Assembly: GCA_964563105.1 (NCBI GenBank)
Contig: CAZLXM010000006.1
Coordinates: forward strand, 1-64,000
From: CAYVTV01 sp964563105
Lineage (GTDB): Bacteria > Bacteroidota > Bacteroidia > Bacteroidales > GCA-2748055
Direction: 5' to 3'
Length of the DNA: 64,000 nt
The translations under genes were made by a program, and so were the position numbers. The notes under the pieces were generated by a model. That model saw only the letters and a program-made list of their open reading frames with translations, was not told the origin of the DNA and made no database searches. Within the stretch, counting starts at the first letter, position 1. Each line of letters begins with the position of its first letter. Below are positions 27,801 through 35,199 of this stretch, piece after piece.

Positions 27801-27940
27801 CGACAATATGGGTAAATGTTTTGATAATTTGGTTTATGTCACTCATTATGTTTATTGTCTTATATCTGAGGGCCCTTAAACGACTTATGGAATATTTTGA
27901 AGATCCGGGGGTTAAAAAAAGAGAAATATTAATACCTTAA
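24833..27940 (+). CDS. ABCG-type ABC transporter with TerB-like and FHA-like N-terminal regions
   Basis: A 1035-residue half- or full-length transporter. Residues 1-130 are helical and TerB-like; residues about 150-235 are beta-rich and resemble a degenerate FHA-like region. The ATPase follows with Walker A GASGTGKST (285-293), signature SGGQRKRLN (392-400) and Walker B VLFLDEPTSG (D415, E416), in the order ATPase then membrane typical of ABCG proteins. Five membrane segments lie at about 590-760, then a soluble insertion of some 200 residues, then a last helix near 980-1005. A short CNLCGN motif near residue 500 might bind metal. The substrate is unknown; neighbours are clpB (divergent) and siaC (convergent). 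Confidence 0.8.
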   Translation: MSEQILKALMQLFAIIARPKSNRKDRRIVVESFLKRQLNSELVEEYLKAFDMYYEMHQEKQKQIDARKSIISASSVKVLKICTEINEELIQSQKIIVLIRLLEFIKSDSKKMSNQEMEFIKTVSDTFHIPVEEFGRIKNFVLFPFDDIPDSENIIIIDSRESIYYEKLKIRHLKSAGMIGQIRILRVPLTNMYFIKYLGDNEMYLNGQLLEENKVSLFNYGSSVRNQQIKPVYYSDVISRFTDDRIKSRIIFEVKDIDYKFKSGVQGLHQINFSEISGRLVGIMGASGTGKSTLLSVLNGSVPPSSGKVLINGIDINSGDERIKGLIGYVSQDDLLIEELTVFQNLYYNAKLCFSEYSSDQLHEMVVKVLRNLGLYDIKDIQVGSSLNKKISGGQRKRLNISLELIREPAVLFLDEPTSGLSSLDSENIMDLLKELTLKGKLVFVVIHQPSSYLFKMFDKLLILDKGGFLIYNGNPVDSIMYFKSKVHHANRNESECNLCGNVNSEQIFNIIETSVLDEYGKLTGIRKISPAEWADFYKNEIKKDKKKTQIKEEDLPPITFSIPSRYKQFLVFVKRDILKKLSDKQYLVLNFIEAPLLAFLLAYILRYFSVDVTNQYGYTLLENNNLPVYIFISVIVAIFMGMTVSAEEIIKDSKILKRESFLNLSRSGYLFSKVSVQLFISAFQALLFVLTGNTIMQIKGMYFEYWIVLFSTWAFSSIIGLLISDSFKTVVTIYMLIPFLVIPQIILSGIIVKYEHLNPKISSPKSIPFYGEIITARWAYEGLATYQFINNEYQKKYYELDKLSSNANYKSDFLINELQNKLKFLEKNLYDPNFKNQNTYNLDLVRKEILKEHAFRNRLKHDLPETPINLFSMVDQLNINNVKSETLTACLKYLQELRSFYNHIYKKIYDQKNLLMLSENHEFISALKRNYHNEKLHELVTNKNEFKRIVEYNGELIQKSDPIYLDSPYKLVKAHFYAPRKQIFGIFIPTIWVNVLIIWFMSLIMFIVLYLRALKRLMEYFEDPGVKKREILIP

Positions 27941-27987
27941 AAATCAGATTAAATATCATTTATAGTTCTCTTAATCCTTTATATTAA

Positions 27988-28021
27988 AAACGCTGTATAG
28001 TTAGTAAAAAATACAGCGTTT
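27988..28021 (-). terminator. Terminator of the siaB-siaC operon
   Basis: AAACGCTGTAT and ATACAGCGTTT form an 11-bp perfect stem with a 12-nt loop. Read on the minus strand it lies 25 bp after the siaC stop and is followed by TTAATAT, extending the terminal T run. It may also stop plus-strand transcription from the ABC transporter gene. Confidence 0.75.
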
Positions 28022-28046
28022 AATCAATATCGAACAGTAAAAATAA

Positions 28047-28427
28047 CTATTCAACGATTTCAATCATTTTAAATGGTACCCTGATAATAGATTCATAGTC
28101 TTCTCCTGCCTCCAGCATATCTTCATCATCTTCTTCATAAAACCAGTTAATGACCACCTCATGATTTCCCTTATGAATTGCTTCAAGTTTCTTAAAAACA
28201 TCAAGGATACATTTTGATGAGCTTGTATTAAAATATTCAAGTTGAATATTAACCTGGGTAAGATCCTTGGCATTGTTACCATATTCATCGAGCCAATCCA
28301 CTAAAGGCTTATAAAATTCAATTGAATTTTCCGGTATTGATCTTCCTTTTATTTCTAAAATACCACTATGAAAATCAAATTTTACGTTAGGTGTCTTTGC
28401 TGTTCCTTCAATAGAAATCGGTTCCAT
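28047..28427 (-). CDS. siaC: SiaC-family regulatory phosphoprotein (DUF1987)
   Basis: A 126-residue protein of the DUF1987/SiaC family. It opens MEPISIEGTAKTPNVKFDF, and the phosphoacceptor region reads EYFNTSSSKCI, with Thr68 at the same number as the threonine phosphorylated in Pseudomonas SiaC. In Pseudomonas, unphosphorylated SiaC activates the diguanylate cyclase SiaD; here no cyclase lies nearby, so the target is unknown. ATG 28427 is preferred to an in-frame TTG at 28433. It lies 23 bp after siaB and is followed by a strong terminator. Confidence 0.88.
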   Translation of the reverse strand: MEPISIEGTAKTPNVKFDFHSGILEIKGRSIPENSIEFYKPLVDWLDEYGNNAKDLTQVNIQLEYFNTSSSKCILDVFKKLEAIHKGNHEVVINWFYEEDDEDMLEAGEDYESIIRVPFKMIEIVE

Positions 28428-28450
28428 ACTCAAATCTTTTAATTAAATAT

Positions 28451-29002
28451 TTAAAATATAATTACTTCAAAACTGAAAAAATAATATTCGTTATTAAAGT
28501 TTTCAAAACTATATTCAAGTTTATTTCCTGTTTTACGTGCTATATCAACTAAACCAAGTCCGCCCCCACCTTTGGCCGAAAGTTTCTGATGGTTTAAAAT
28601 AAATTTGTACATTTCCTTTAAATCATCTCCTGACAAAGAATTAATTTTATCAATTTTATCCTTTAATGGCTTGATTTTGTCGGCATTAATAAAATTTCCC
28701 GTTGATATTTTATATACATTATTATCAACCCTTGACACAACCAAAACTCCAAATTTAGGAGTATCCTTTTCTTCAAAATCCTCAGGAGGTTCCTCAACAT
28801 GGTGAAAGAGATTCTGTAAACTTTCAACAAGCACATTGTAAACTTTCTTACGGACTTTTGATCCTTCATTAAGGCTTTCCAGCTTTGCTTCAATTGTCTC
28901 AAGGACATTGCTTATAAGGTTGCTTGTAATGCTGCCCCTATATGCAAAAAGCACATCGCCGCCATTTAGTTTGCTATAATACTCGTTTATATCAAAGCTC
29001 AT
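28451..29002 (-). CDS. siaB: SiaB-family protein kinase
   Basis: A 183-residue GHKL-type ATPase domain. The N-box region reads VLVESLQNLFHH and the G-box region GGGGLGLVDIARKTG, as in SiaB and other anti-sigma-factor-like kinases. By family knowledge it phosphorylates SiaC. The PP2C phosphatase SiaA, which reverses the reaction in Pseudomonas, is not in the window. The gene starts at ATG 29002, is the first of a two-gene unit with siaC, and has a TAAATTTG -7-like box at 29059-29066. Confidence 0.85.
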   Translation of the reverse strand: MSFDINEYYSKLNGGDVLFAYRGSITSNLISNVLETIEAKLESLNEGSKVRKKVYNVLVESLQNLFHHVEEPPEDFEEKDTPKFGVLVVSRVDNNVYKISTGNFINADKIKPLKDKIDKINSLSGDDLKEMYKFILNHQKLSAKGGGGLGLVDIARKTGNKLEYSFENFNNEYYFFSFEVIIF

Positions 29003-29058
29003 TGAAGCTTTAGTTTTTCTATTATGGTGTAGTTAATATTGTAAATTTCTTCAACAAA

Positions 29059-29066
29059 CAAATTTA
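29059..29066 (-). promoter_or_regulatory. Possible -7 box of siaB-siaC
   Basis: TAAATTTG on the minus strand is a perfect TAnnTTTG element 56 bp before the siaB start. No TTTG is present at the -33 distance. A second TATATTTG lies at 29163-29170. Confidence 0.35.
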
Positions 29067-29187
29067 TAAAAAATCTTACTCTGTAAATATCTTTGAAATA
29101 TAATAGATTACTATTCTTTTTCAAGCTATATAAGGGTAAATTTAATTTTATATAAACTTAATCAAATATAAATCATTTTTTTTATCC

Positions 29188-29202
29188 CTGTATTAAATAC
29201 AG
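29188..29202. promoter_or_regulatory. 15-bp inverted repeat upstream of siaB
   Basis: CTGTATT-A-AATACAG is a perfect dyad with 7-bp arms in the 296-bp spacer between siaB and the nicotinamide riboside kinase-like gene. It has no T-run on either strand, so an operator is more likely than a terminator. It sits in the -33 region of the TATATTTG box at 29163-29170. Confidence 0.35.
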
Positions 29203-29298
29203 AAATTGAATTTAAAACAAGGAATAAATCTTATTACTTTAAACTTAGTATTATAAAAATAGTTACACTAAATATGAAATTTATTTAACAAAATTTGA

Positions 29299-29835
29299 TC
29301 ATTCCAATTCAAAATATTTTTTAACAAGATTTTCAGCAAGACAAAATCTTTCCTCCCCTGTTCCTGATATGATGTAATATTTAATTCCTAATTTTCTGAT
29401 TTCACTTCTATATTGTTCAAAAAGATAGTCTCTTCTTTCCCCTCCATTTTCTCTGAGAGGGTCCGGTACCCATGGAATATCCGCAGCACATAATAAATAC
29501 AGGTCCATTCTGATATTTTCCAGTTTTTCATCTATCCAATCAGGATTTCGTCCAAATACTTCTTTTAACCATATTTTTGTAATAATCAGCCATGTGTCAT
29601 AAAAAATAAATCCCCTAAATCTGGTTGAAACTTCATGTTGTTGCTGAATCTGCATTTTTGCAATTATTAAAACATCTTCATAATTATATTGTCTTCCCAG
29701 GTTTTGAATATATCCTCTTGCATATTCAGGTACATATTGCCCTTTAAATATTTTCGCCAGATGTTGGGAAAGTTCGGTTTTACCGGTTGATTCAGGGCCT
29801 GTTATAACTATATTTATCGGATATTTCTCTTTCAT
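29299..29835 (-). CDS. NadR-type ribosylnicotinamide kinase domain protein
   Basis: A 178-residue P-loop kinase. It begins INIVITGPESTGKTELSQHL with the Walker A motif, followed by VPEYARGYIQNLG and FYDTWLIITKIW, motifs of the C-terminal kinase domain of NadR. The adenylyltransferase and DNA-binding parts of NadR are absent. Encoded 53 bp after pnuC, it probably phosphorylates nicotinamide riboside as it enters, trapping it as NMN. A thiamin- or other nucleoside-kinase role is possible, because PnuC relatives differ in substrate. Confidence 0.8.
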   Translation of the reverse strand: MKEKYPINIVITGPESTGKTELSQHLAKIFKGQYVPEYARGYIQNLGRQYNYEDVLIIAKMQIQQQHEVSTRFRGFIFYDTWLIITKIWLKEVFGRNPDWIDEKLENIRMDLYLLCAADIPWVPDPLRENGGERRDYLFEQYRSEIRKLGIKYYIISGTGEERFCLAENLVKKYFELE

Positions 29836-29888
29836 AATTAAATATTAAAATATTATAGTAATAACAATATTTAAATAATTTAAAACCT

Positions 29889-30524
29889 TTATTTAATATT
29901 AATATAATGGTTATTACCAGCTTCTCCATATCCCGGGGGGATGGTTGATGCTTTCAAATCTTTTTTCCATTTAAAATAACCGATAACTGCCATTGTTGCA
30001 TAGACAAAGAAAAGTATTACTGTTGGGTATAATCCTTTATAAATATACAACCCCATTGATACTCCGTCAATTATTATCCAAAATAACCAGTGTTCTATGA
30101 TTTTTCCGGTCAGCATCCATGTTGCAACAATACCACCTGAGGTAGTAAAAGCATCCCAATATGGTAATGGTGAATCTGTAAAGCTACTCAATGCCCAGCC
30201 TAAAATCAATGTGATCACAAAAGTAAGAATTATCAGAATTGTAAGTAATCGTAACCCGGCCATTTTCACTGGCAGCCCGTCTTCCTTTATTTTTCCGTGC
30301 ACCCAGTTATACCATCCATAAATACTTATAAAAAAATAATATACCTGAAGCCCCATATCGGCATAAAATTTGGCTGTAAAAAAAACATATACATAAAATA
30401 ATGAAGATATTATTCCCAAAGGCCACAGCCAAATTATCTGACGTATTGAAAAATACAAGTATATCAGCCCTGTAATTGTTCCCAGGACTTCAATATAATT
30501 ATGCAAAAACCAGTCAATAATCAT
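29889..30524 (-). CDS. pnuC: PnuC-family vitamin precursor transporter
   Basis: A 211-residue inner-membrane protein with seven membrane segments, of the PnuC family that moves nicotinamide riboside by facilitated diffusion. Motifs include YFFISIYGWYNWVHG and GKIIEHWLFWIIIDGVSMG near the C-terminus. ATG 30524 is preferred to TTG 30536, which would overlap the protease stop. The partner kinase gene downstream argues for nicotinamide riboside over thiamin (PnuT), where a thiamin pyrophosphokinase would be expected. Confidence 0.88.
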   Translation of the reverse strand: MIIDWFLHNYIEVLGTITGLIYLYFSIRQIIWLWPLGIISSLFYVYVFFTAKFYADMGLQVYYFFISIYGWYNWVHGKIKEDGLPVKMAGLRLLTILIILTFVITLILGWALSSFTDSPLPYWDAFTTSGGIVATWMLTGKIIEHWLFWIIIDGVSMGLYIYKGLYPTVILFFVYATMAVIGYFKWKKDLKASTIPPGYGEAGNNHYINIK

Positions 30525-30532
30525 TAATCCTT

Positions 30533-32131
30533 TCAATCAGCGGAATATTCTGCCAGTTTAGCCATGTAGAGTCCAGAATCACTTACAATCTGAACAGCAC
30601 GATTAAATATTGGATCGGATTTGTTTAAAATCTGATAAAATTTTGAGGTATCCCAAAGATCTCTGGCTATATATGCTTTAATAAGAATTTCTATCATTTC
30701 GCGGCTTCTGGAAAAATCCTTTTCATTGTATTTAACATTCTCATTTTCCGCATAATTAATTAATTGCTTAAGCATTTCATCTGAAACTTTATAAACTTCA
30801 TTAAATTTATTAAAATTCGGAAATGCAGATTTCAATTGATTGCGGTTATCATCAATGTACTTAAGAACGAACTGATTTAGGATACCCCGGCTTATGAGGT
30901 TTCTATAATATGTCGAATAATAAGAGGTATCTATAGGGACAAAATAATCGGGCATTATTCCCCCGCCACCAAAAACTATTCTGCTTTTATTAAGTGTCCG
31001 GTATTGTAATGAGTCGGGAAATATTCCTGAATCCTCACCTGACAATTCGCCATTATTAAATCTGGAAATCACTTCTTTTGTGTATTCTTCATAGCCCTGA
31101 TCATAAGATTTTTGAATAAGCCTGCCTGTTGGTGTGTAATATTTAGCTACCGTAAGGCGTATCATTGATCCATCTGACAGCATAAATGGCTGTTGAACAA
31201 GTCCTTTTCCAAAAGATCTTCTTCCGACTATCACTGCCCTGTCCCAGTCCTGTAAAGCTCCTGCAACTATTTCACTGGCAGAGGCAGAACTTTCATCAAT
31301 CATCACTACCAGTCTTCCGGATTTCATTTCTCCTTTTCCTGTTGAAAGATAATTTCTCCTGGGGCTTTTTATACCTTCCGTGTATACAATCATTTTTTTT
31401 CCATCTATATATTGGTCAGCCAAGTCTACTGCCACCTTAAGATATCCTCCCCCATTACCGCTAAGGTCAAGGACCAGATTTTGCATATTCATTCTTTTAA
31501 GCCTGTTTAAAGCGTCCATAAACTCATCCATTGTAGTGGCCGAGAATCTTGACAATTTAATATAACCAGTATTTTCATTGATCATATAGGTTGCATCAAC
31601 GCTATATATAGGTATATTATCACGGGTAATTAAAAAATCTAATAATTCGTCGATGTTCTTCCTCAAGATAGAAACATTAACTTTTGTACCTTTCGGCCCT
31701 TTCAGTTTTTTCTGAACGTCCAGATTTGTAATACCGATACCCGCAACAATTTCACCATTAATTTTTATAATACGGTCTCCGGCCCTGATACCTACTTTTT
31801 CGGAAGGCCCGCCTGTAATTGGACTGACTATATAAATAGTGTCATTCATTAAATTAAAGCTTACTCCGATACCTTCAAAACTTCCATCCAGAGGTTCCTG
31901 CATTGCTTTAACCTCTTCTTTTGACAGATAGGCTGAATGAGGATCTAATTGATGTAACATATCGAGAATTACCTTCTCGATAAAAGTATCTTCATTTATT
32001 GTATCAACATAAAATCTGGAAATTTTATCAAAAACTTCACCAAATTTGAATATTTGTTCTCTACCCTGTGCAATGGAAATTGCATGTAAAATAAATAGTG
32101 CCAGCACCAAATTAATAACTCTCTTAAGCAT
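30533..32131 (-). CDS. C-terminal processing peptidase, S41 family
   Basis: A 532-residue exported serine protease. Signal peptide at 1-21 (LVLALFILHAISIAQG), PDZ domain about residues 90-175 with DRIIKINGEIVAGIG and KGPKGTKVNVSIL, then the protease core with GNGGGYLKVAVDLADQY, the catalytic serine in DESSASASEIVAGAL and the lysine in RSFGKGLVQQ. It acts in the periplasm on protein C-termini. It is followed within 8 bp by pnuC, probably cotranscribed without obvious functional link. Confidence 0.93.
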   Translation of the reverse strand: MLKRVINLVLALFILHAISIAQGREQIFKFGEVFDKISRFYVDTINEDTFIEKVILDMLHQLDPHSAYLSKEEVKAMQEPLDGSFEGIGVSFNLMNDTIYIVSPITGGPSEKVGIRAGDRIIKINGEIVAGIGITNLDVQKKLKGPKGTKVNVSILRKNIDELLDFLITRDNIPIYSVDATYMINENTGYIKLSRFSATTMDEFMDALNRLKRMNMQNLVLDLSGNGGGYLKVAVDLADQYIDGKKMIVYTEGIKSPRRNYLSTGKGEMKSGRLVVMIDESSASASEIVAGALQDWDRAVIVGRRSFGKGLVQQPFMLSDGSMIRLTVAKYYTPTGRLIQKSYDQGYEEYTKEVISRFNNGELSGEDSGIFPDSLQYRTLNKSRIVFGGGGIMPDYFVPIDTSYYSTYYRNLISRGILNQFVLKYIDDNRNQLKSAFPNFNKFNEVYKVSDEMLKQLINYAENENVKYNEKDFSRSREMIEILIKAYIARDLWDTSKFYQILNKSDPIFNRAVQIVSDSGLYMAKLAEYSAD

Positions 32132-32242
32132 TTTATTAATTATTTAATACAAAATATTGATTTTCAAAAGCTTGTTTTTTTATCTGAACAGTATTTGGTT
32201 ACCTGCCTTTAAAATCAGAATTCTGCATGTTTATGGTTAATA

Positions 32243-33772
32243 TTATTCCCATTCTATTGTTGCCGGAGGTTTTGAACTGATATCATAAACCACCCTGTTA
32301 ATTCCCTTTACTTTTTTAATTATTTCATTAGAGATATTTCCAAGAAACTCATAAGGCAAGCGGGTCCAATCAGCTGTCATTCCATCACTGGAACCAACAG
32401 CCCTCAGGGCCAATACATTTTCATAAGTACGTTGATCCCCCGTCATTCCAACTGATTGAACAGGTAATAAAATAGCTCCTGCCTGCCATACCATATTATA
32501 TAATCCATACTCTTTCAACGCAGTTATATAAATATCATCCGCCTCCTGTAAAATTTTGACTTTTTCAGGACTTACCTCCCCTAAAATTCTTATTGCCAAA
32601 CCAGGACCCGGGAAAGGATGCCGGTTAAGGAGATCTGACGAAAGGCCTAAAGCTTTACCCACCCTTCTTACTTCATCTTTAAATAATAACTTTAATGGTT
32701 CAACAACTTTTAATTTCATAATTTCAGGAAGGCCTCCTACATTATGATGTGATTTTATAGAAGCAGATAATCCATTAACTGATACCGATTCAATGACATC
32801 AGGGTAAATTGTGCCTTGGCCAAGCCATTTGACACCTTTTATTTTTCTGGCTTCTTCTTCAAAGACTTCAATGAAAGTACCACCGACAATTTTTCTTTTC
32901 ATTTCAGGCTCAATAATACCTTGCAGCCTGGTCATAAATCTTTTGGAAGCATCTACCCCTGTAACCTTTATGTTAGTTTTACCATAAATATCCAGGACCT
33001 TTTCATATTCATTTTTTCTGAGTAATCCATTATTCACAAATATACACGACAGATTGTTATTTATAGCCAGATTTAAAAGCATGGCAGCTACAGTTGAATC
33101 CACGCCCCCTGAAAGCCCAAGGACCACTTTATCATTCGCCAGCATTTCTTTGAGTTCCTTAACAGTAGCTTCAATAAATATTTCAGGTGTCCAATTTTCT
33201 GAACATCCGCATATATTAAAAAGAAAATTTTTAAATATCAATGGACCCTCTTGTGTATGAAATACTTCGGGATGAAATTGTAATCCAAAAATTTTTTCTT
33301 TGTCATTAGAGAATGCAGCTGTTTTTATATTATCCGTACTGCATAATATTTCAAATTCTCCGGGAAGGTTTGTTATAATGTCGGAATATGACATCCAAAC
33401 CTGACTATCTATATTAATATTTTGAAAAAGCGGATGTTTATTATTAACCTGTTTTAGATGTGCTTTTCCGTATTCACGCTGAACAGAAGTAAGGATCCCT
33501 GCCCCTGCTGAATGGGCAAGGTATTGGGCCCCATATGCTATCCCCAGGACAGGAATATTTCCTTTCAAATGAGAGATTTCAGGTATAAGGGCGTTTTTGT
33601 CATTAACTGAAAAAGAGCTTCCGGATAAAATCAGGCCTTTAACAGAATCATCTGATTCTGGTATATTATTATAAGGGTATATTTCGCAATATACATTTAA
33701 TTCACGTATTCTCCTGGCTATAAGCTGAGTATATTGTGATCCGAAATCAAGAATAATAATACGTTCTTTCAC
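32243..33772 (-). CDS. guaA: GMP synthase lacking the glutaminase nucleophile cysteine
   Basis: A 509-residue enzyme that aminates XMP to GMP with ATP. The class I amidotransferase domain (1-190), the ATP pyrophosphatase domain (P-loop LGLSGGVDSTVAAML) and the C-terminal dimer domain (ending KPPATIEWE) are all intact. The nucleophile elbow reads VLGIAYGAQYLAH, with Ala79 (GCA, plus-strand 33536-33538) where GuaA enzymes have cysteine (GICYGxQ). The catalytic His and Glu remain (LQFHPEVFH). Such an enzyme should not hydrolyse glutamine but could still use free ammonia. The start is GTG 33772. It follows rnz with a 103-bp gap holding its own promoter. Confidence 0.93.
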   Translation of the reverse strand: MKERIIILDFGSQYTQLIARRIRELNVYCEIYPYNNIPESDDSVKGLILSGSSFSVNDKNALIPEISHLKGNIPVLGIAYGAQYLAHSAGAGILTSVQREYGKAHLKQVNNKHPLFQNINIDSQVWMSYSDIITNLPGEFEILCSTDNIKTAAFSNDKEKIFGLQFHPEVFHTQEGPLIFKNFLFNICGCSENWTPEIFIEATVKELKEMLANDKVVLGLSGGVDSTVAAMLLNLAINNNLSCIFVNNGLLRKNEYEKVLDIYGKTNIKVTGVDASKRFMTRLQGIIEPEMKRKIVGGTFIEVFEEEARKIKGVKWLGQGTIYPDVIESVSVNGLSASIKSHHNVGGLPEIMKLKVVEPLKLLFKDEVRRVGKALGLSSDLLNRHPFPGPGLAIRILGEVSPEKVKILQEADDIYITALKEYGLYNMVWQAGAILLPVQSVGMTGDQRTYENVLALRAVGSSDGMTADWTRLPYEFLGNISNEIIKKVKGINRVVYDISSKPPATIEWE

Positions 33773-33796
33773 AGTTGAAGATGATTTAAATTATTA

Positions 33797-33835
33797 CAAA
33801 AATAGTACTTAAATATTGAGTTCACTTCAATATTT
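33797..33835 (-). promoter_or_regulatory. guaA promoter with overlapping inverted repeat
   Basis: TATTTTTG (33797-33804, minus strand) is a perfect -7 box 25 bp before the GTG start, with TTG at 33828-33830, 23 bp away. An inverted repeat AAATATTGA-N7-TCAATATTT (33811-33835) covers the spacer and -33 element, a layout expected for an operator. A weak rnz terminator is the alternative. Confidence 0.45.
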
Positions 33836-33875
33836 ATTATAAATAGAATTAACTATTATTATTTAATTTTCTGTT

Positions 33876-34805
33876 TTATTCAATTCTTTTCCGTTCTATG
33901 GAGAAAACATCGCCATCATTAACCCCTGTGGTGTTGGGAAATACTTTTTTTGCCTGTTCAATAATTATGTTCAAATCTTTGTATCTGGATGAGAAATGTC
34001 CTATAATCAGCTTTTTCACTTCAGCCATAGCAGCTATTTTGGCTGCCTGAACATTTGTTGAATGCTTCGTTTCAATTGCAAGGTCTTCATCATCGTCTGA
34101 AAATGTTGCTTCATGATAGAGAAGGTCCACACCCTTTATATACTTTATTATTTCGGGAAAAAAAGCAGTATCAGAGCAGAACGCATATGTCCTTGGTTCC
34201 CAGGGAGGATAAGTCAGTAAATTATTTGGGAGAAAAGTACCATCTTCCAGGTTAATATCCATTCCCCTTTTTATTTTGCCAATTTGTTCAATTCCTAAGT
34301 TATATTGTTCAACGACTTCTTTTTTTATGTTAAGTAAGGGGGGGAGTTCCCGAAAAAGGAAACCTGTTGAATTTCCCCGGTGCTTCAAAGGGAAACTAAT
34401 TACTTCTACAGCTTTATCAGAATAAATTATTTCAGGACTATCAGGCTCAAGTTTATAAATTACAATTTTATAATTCAGATCTTTACCAAAATTTTTTTTA
34501 TAGAATTCTATTAAATTATAAATATCTTTATGAGCGTAAATAGTAAATGCTTTTTTTCTTCCTAATAACTGAAATGTAGAAAGCAGGCCGAATAAACCAA
34601 AAACATGATCTCCGTGCAGATGACTAATAAAAAGTCTGTCAATTTTTCCCAGCCGGCATTTATATTTTCTAAGTTGCATCTGCGTGCCTTCACCGCAATC
34701 TATTAAAAAAAACCGCTCCTGAACATTTAGTAGTTGAGCGGTTGGAAATCGTCCAGACACAGGTAAAGCGGAGCTGCTGCCCAGAATTGTAAGTGAAAAC
34801 TGCAC
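33876..34805 (-). CDS. rnz: Ribonuclease Z
   Basis: A 309-residue metallo-beta-lactamase-fold endonuclease that trims tRNA 3' ends. Motif II SHLHGDHVFGLFGLL supplies the zinc ligands; further ligands lie in LKHRGNSTGF, FCSDTAFFPE, and the C-terminal KHSTN and IGHFSSRY segments. The length fits the short bacterial form. The start is GTG 34805. It lies 19 bp after a STAS gene and downstream of rpsA, a recurrent order in Bacteroidota. Confidence 0.95.
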   Translation of the reverse strand: MQFSLTILGSSSALPVSGRFPTAQLLNVQERFFLIDCGEGTQMQLRKYKCRLGKIDRLFISHLHGDHVFGLFGLLSTFQLLGRKKAFTIYAHKDIYNLIEFYKKNFGKDLNYKIVIYKLEPDSPEIIYSDKAVEVISFPLKHRGNSTGFLFRELPPLLNIKKEVVEQYNLGIEQIGKIKRGMDINLEDGTFLPNNLLTYPPWEPRTYAFCSDTAFFPEIIKYIKGVDLLYHEATFSDDDEDLAIETKHSTNVQAAKIAAMAEVKKLIIGHFSSRYKDLNIIIEQAKKVFPNTTGVNDGDVFSIERKRIE

Positions 34806-34824
34806 GAGAGGGCCCTTTGATAAA

Positions 34825-35172
34825 TCAATCTGTATCTTTTATCATTTTAACAGCTTCATCCACAGTTGAAGTAATGTTTAATACAGAGTCAAGTTGAGAA
34901 ATAGTAATGAGTCTTTCTACAGTTTCGTTCAATCCGGTAAGTACAAACATACCATTTCCGTTTTTACAAAGTCTGTTTGCCACTAATATTGCACTCAGGC
35001 CTGATGAATCACAATAGCGGCAATTACTCAGGTCAAGAATTATATTTTTCTCACCATTACCGGATATCAACACAAGTTCCGATTTCAATGTCGGAGCAAT
35101 ATGGGTATCTAATTTCTCCTCCAATACTTTTATTAAAGTATGGTTTTCAAATTTTTCGATTTTGAATTCCAT
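34825..35172 (-). CDS. STAS-domain protein
   Basis: A single STAS domain of 115 residues resembling anti-sigma factor antagonists. The core is IILDLSNCRYCDSSGLSAIL, with Ser57 as the likely phosphorylation site. It is the middle gene of rpsA-STAS-rnz, with gaps of 27 and 19 bp. It resembles the STAS protein at 21.7 kb in length and core motif. Its kinase and target are not in the operon. Confidence 0.88.
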   Translation of the reverse strand: MEFKIEKFENHTLIKVLEEKLDTHIAPTLKSELVLISGNGEKNIILDLSNCRYCDSSGLSAILVANRLCKNGNGMFVLTGLNETVERLITISQLDSVLNITSTVDEAVKMIKDTD

Positions 35173-35199
35173 TTCCGAAAATTTTAAGACATGCTCAAG

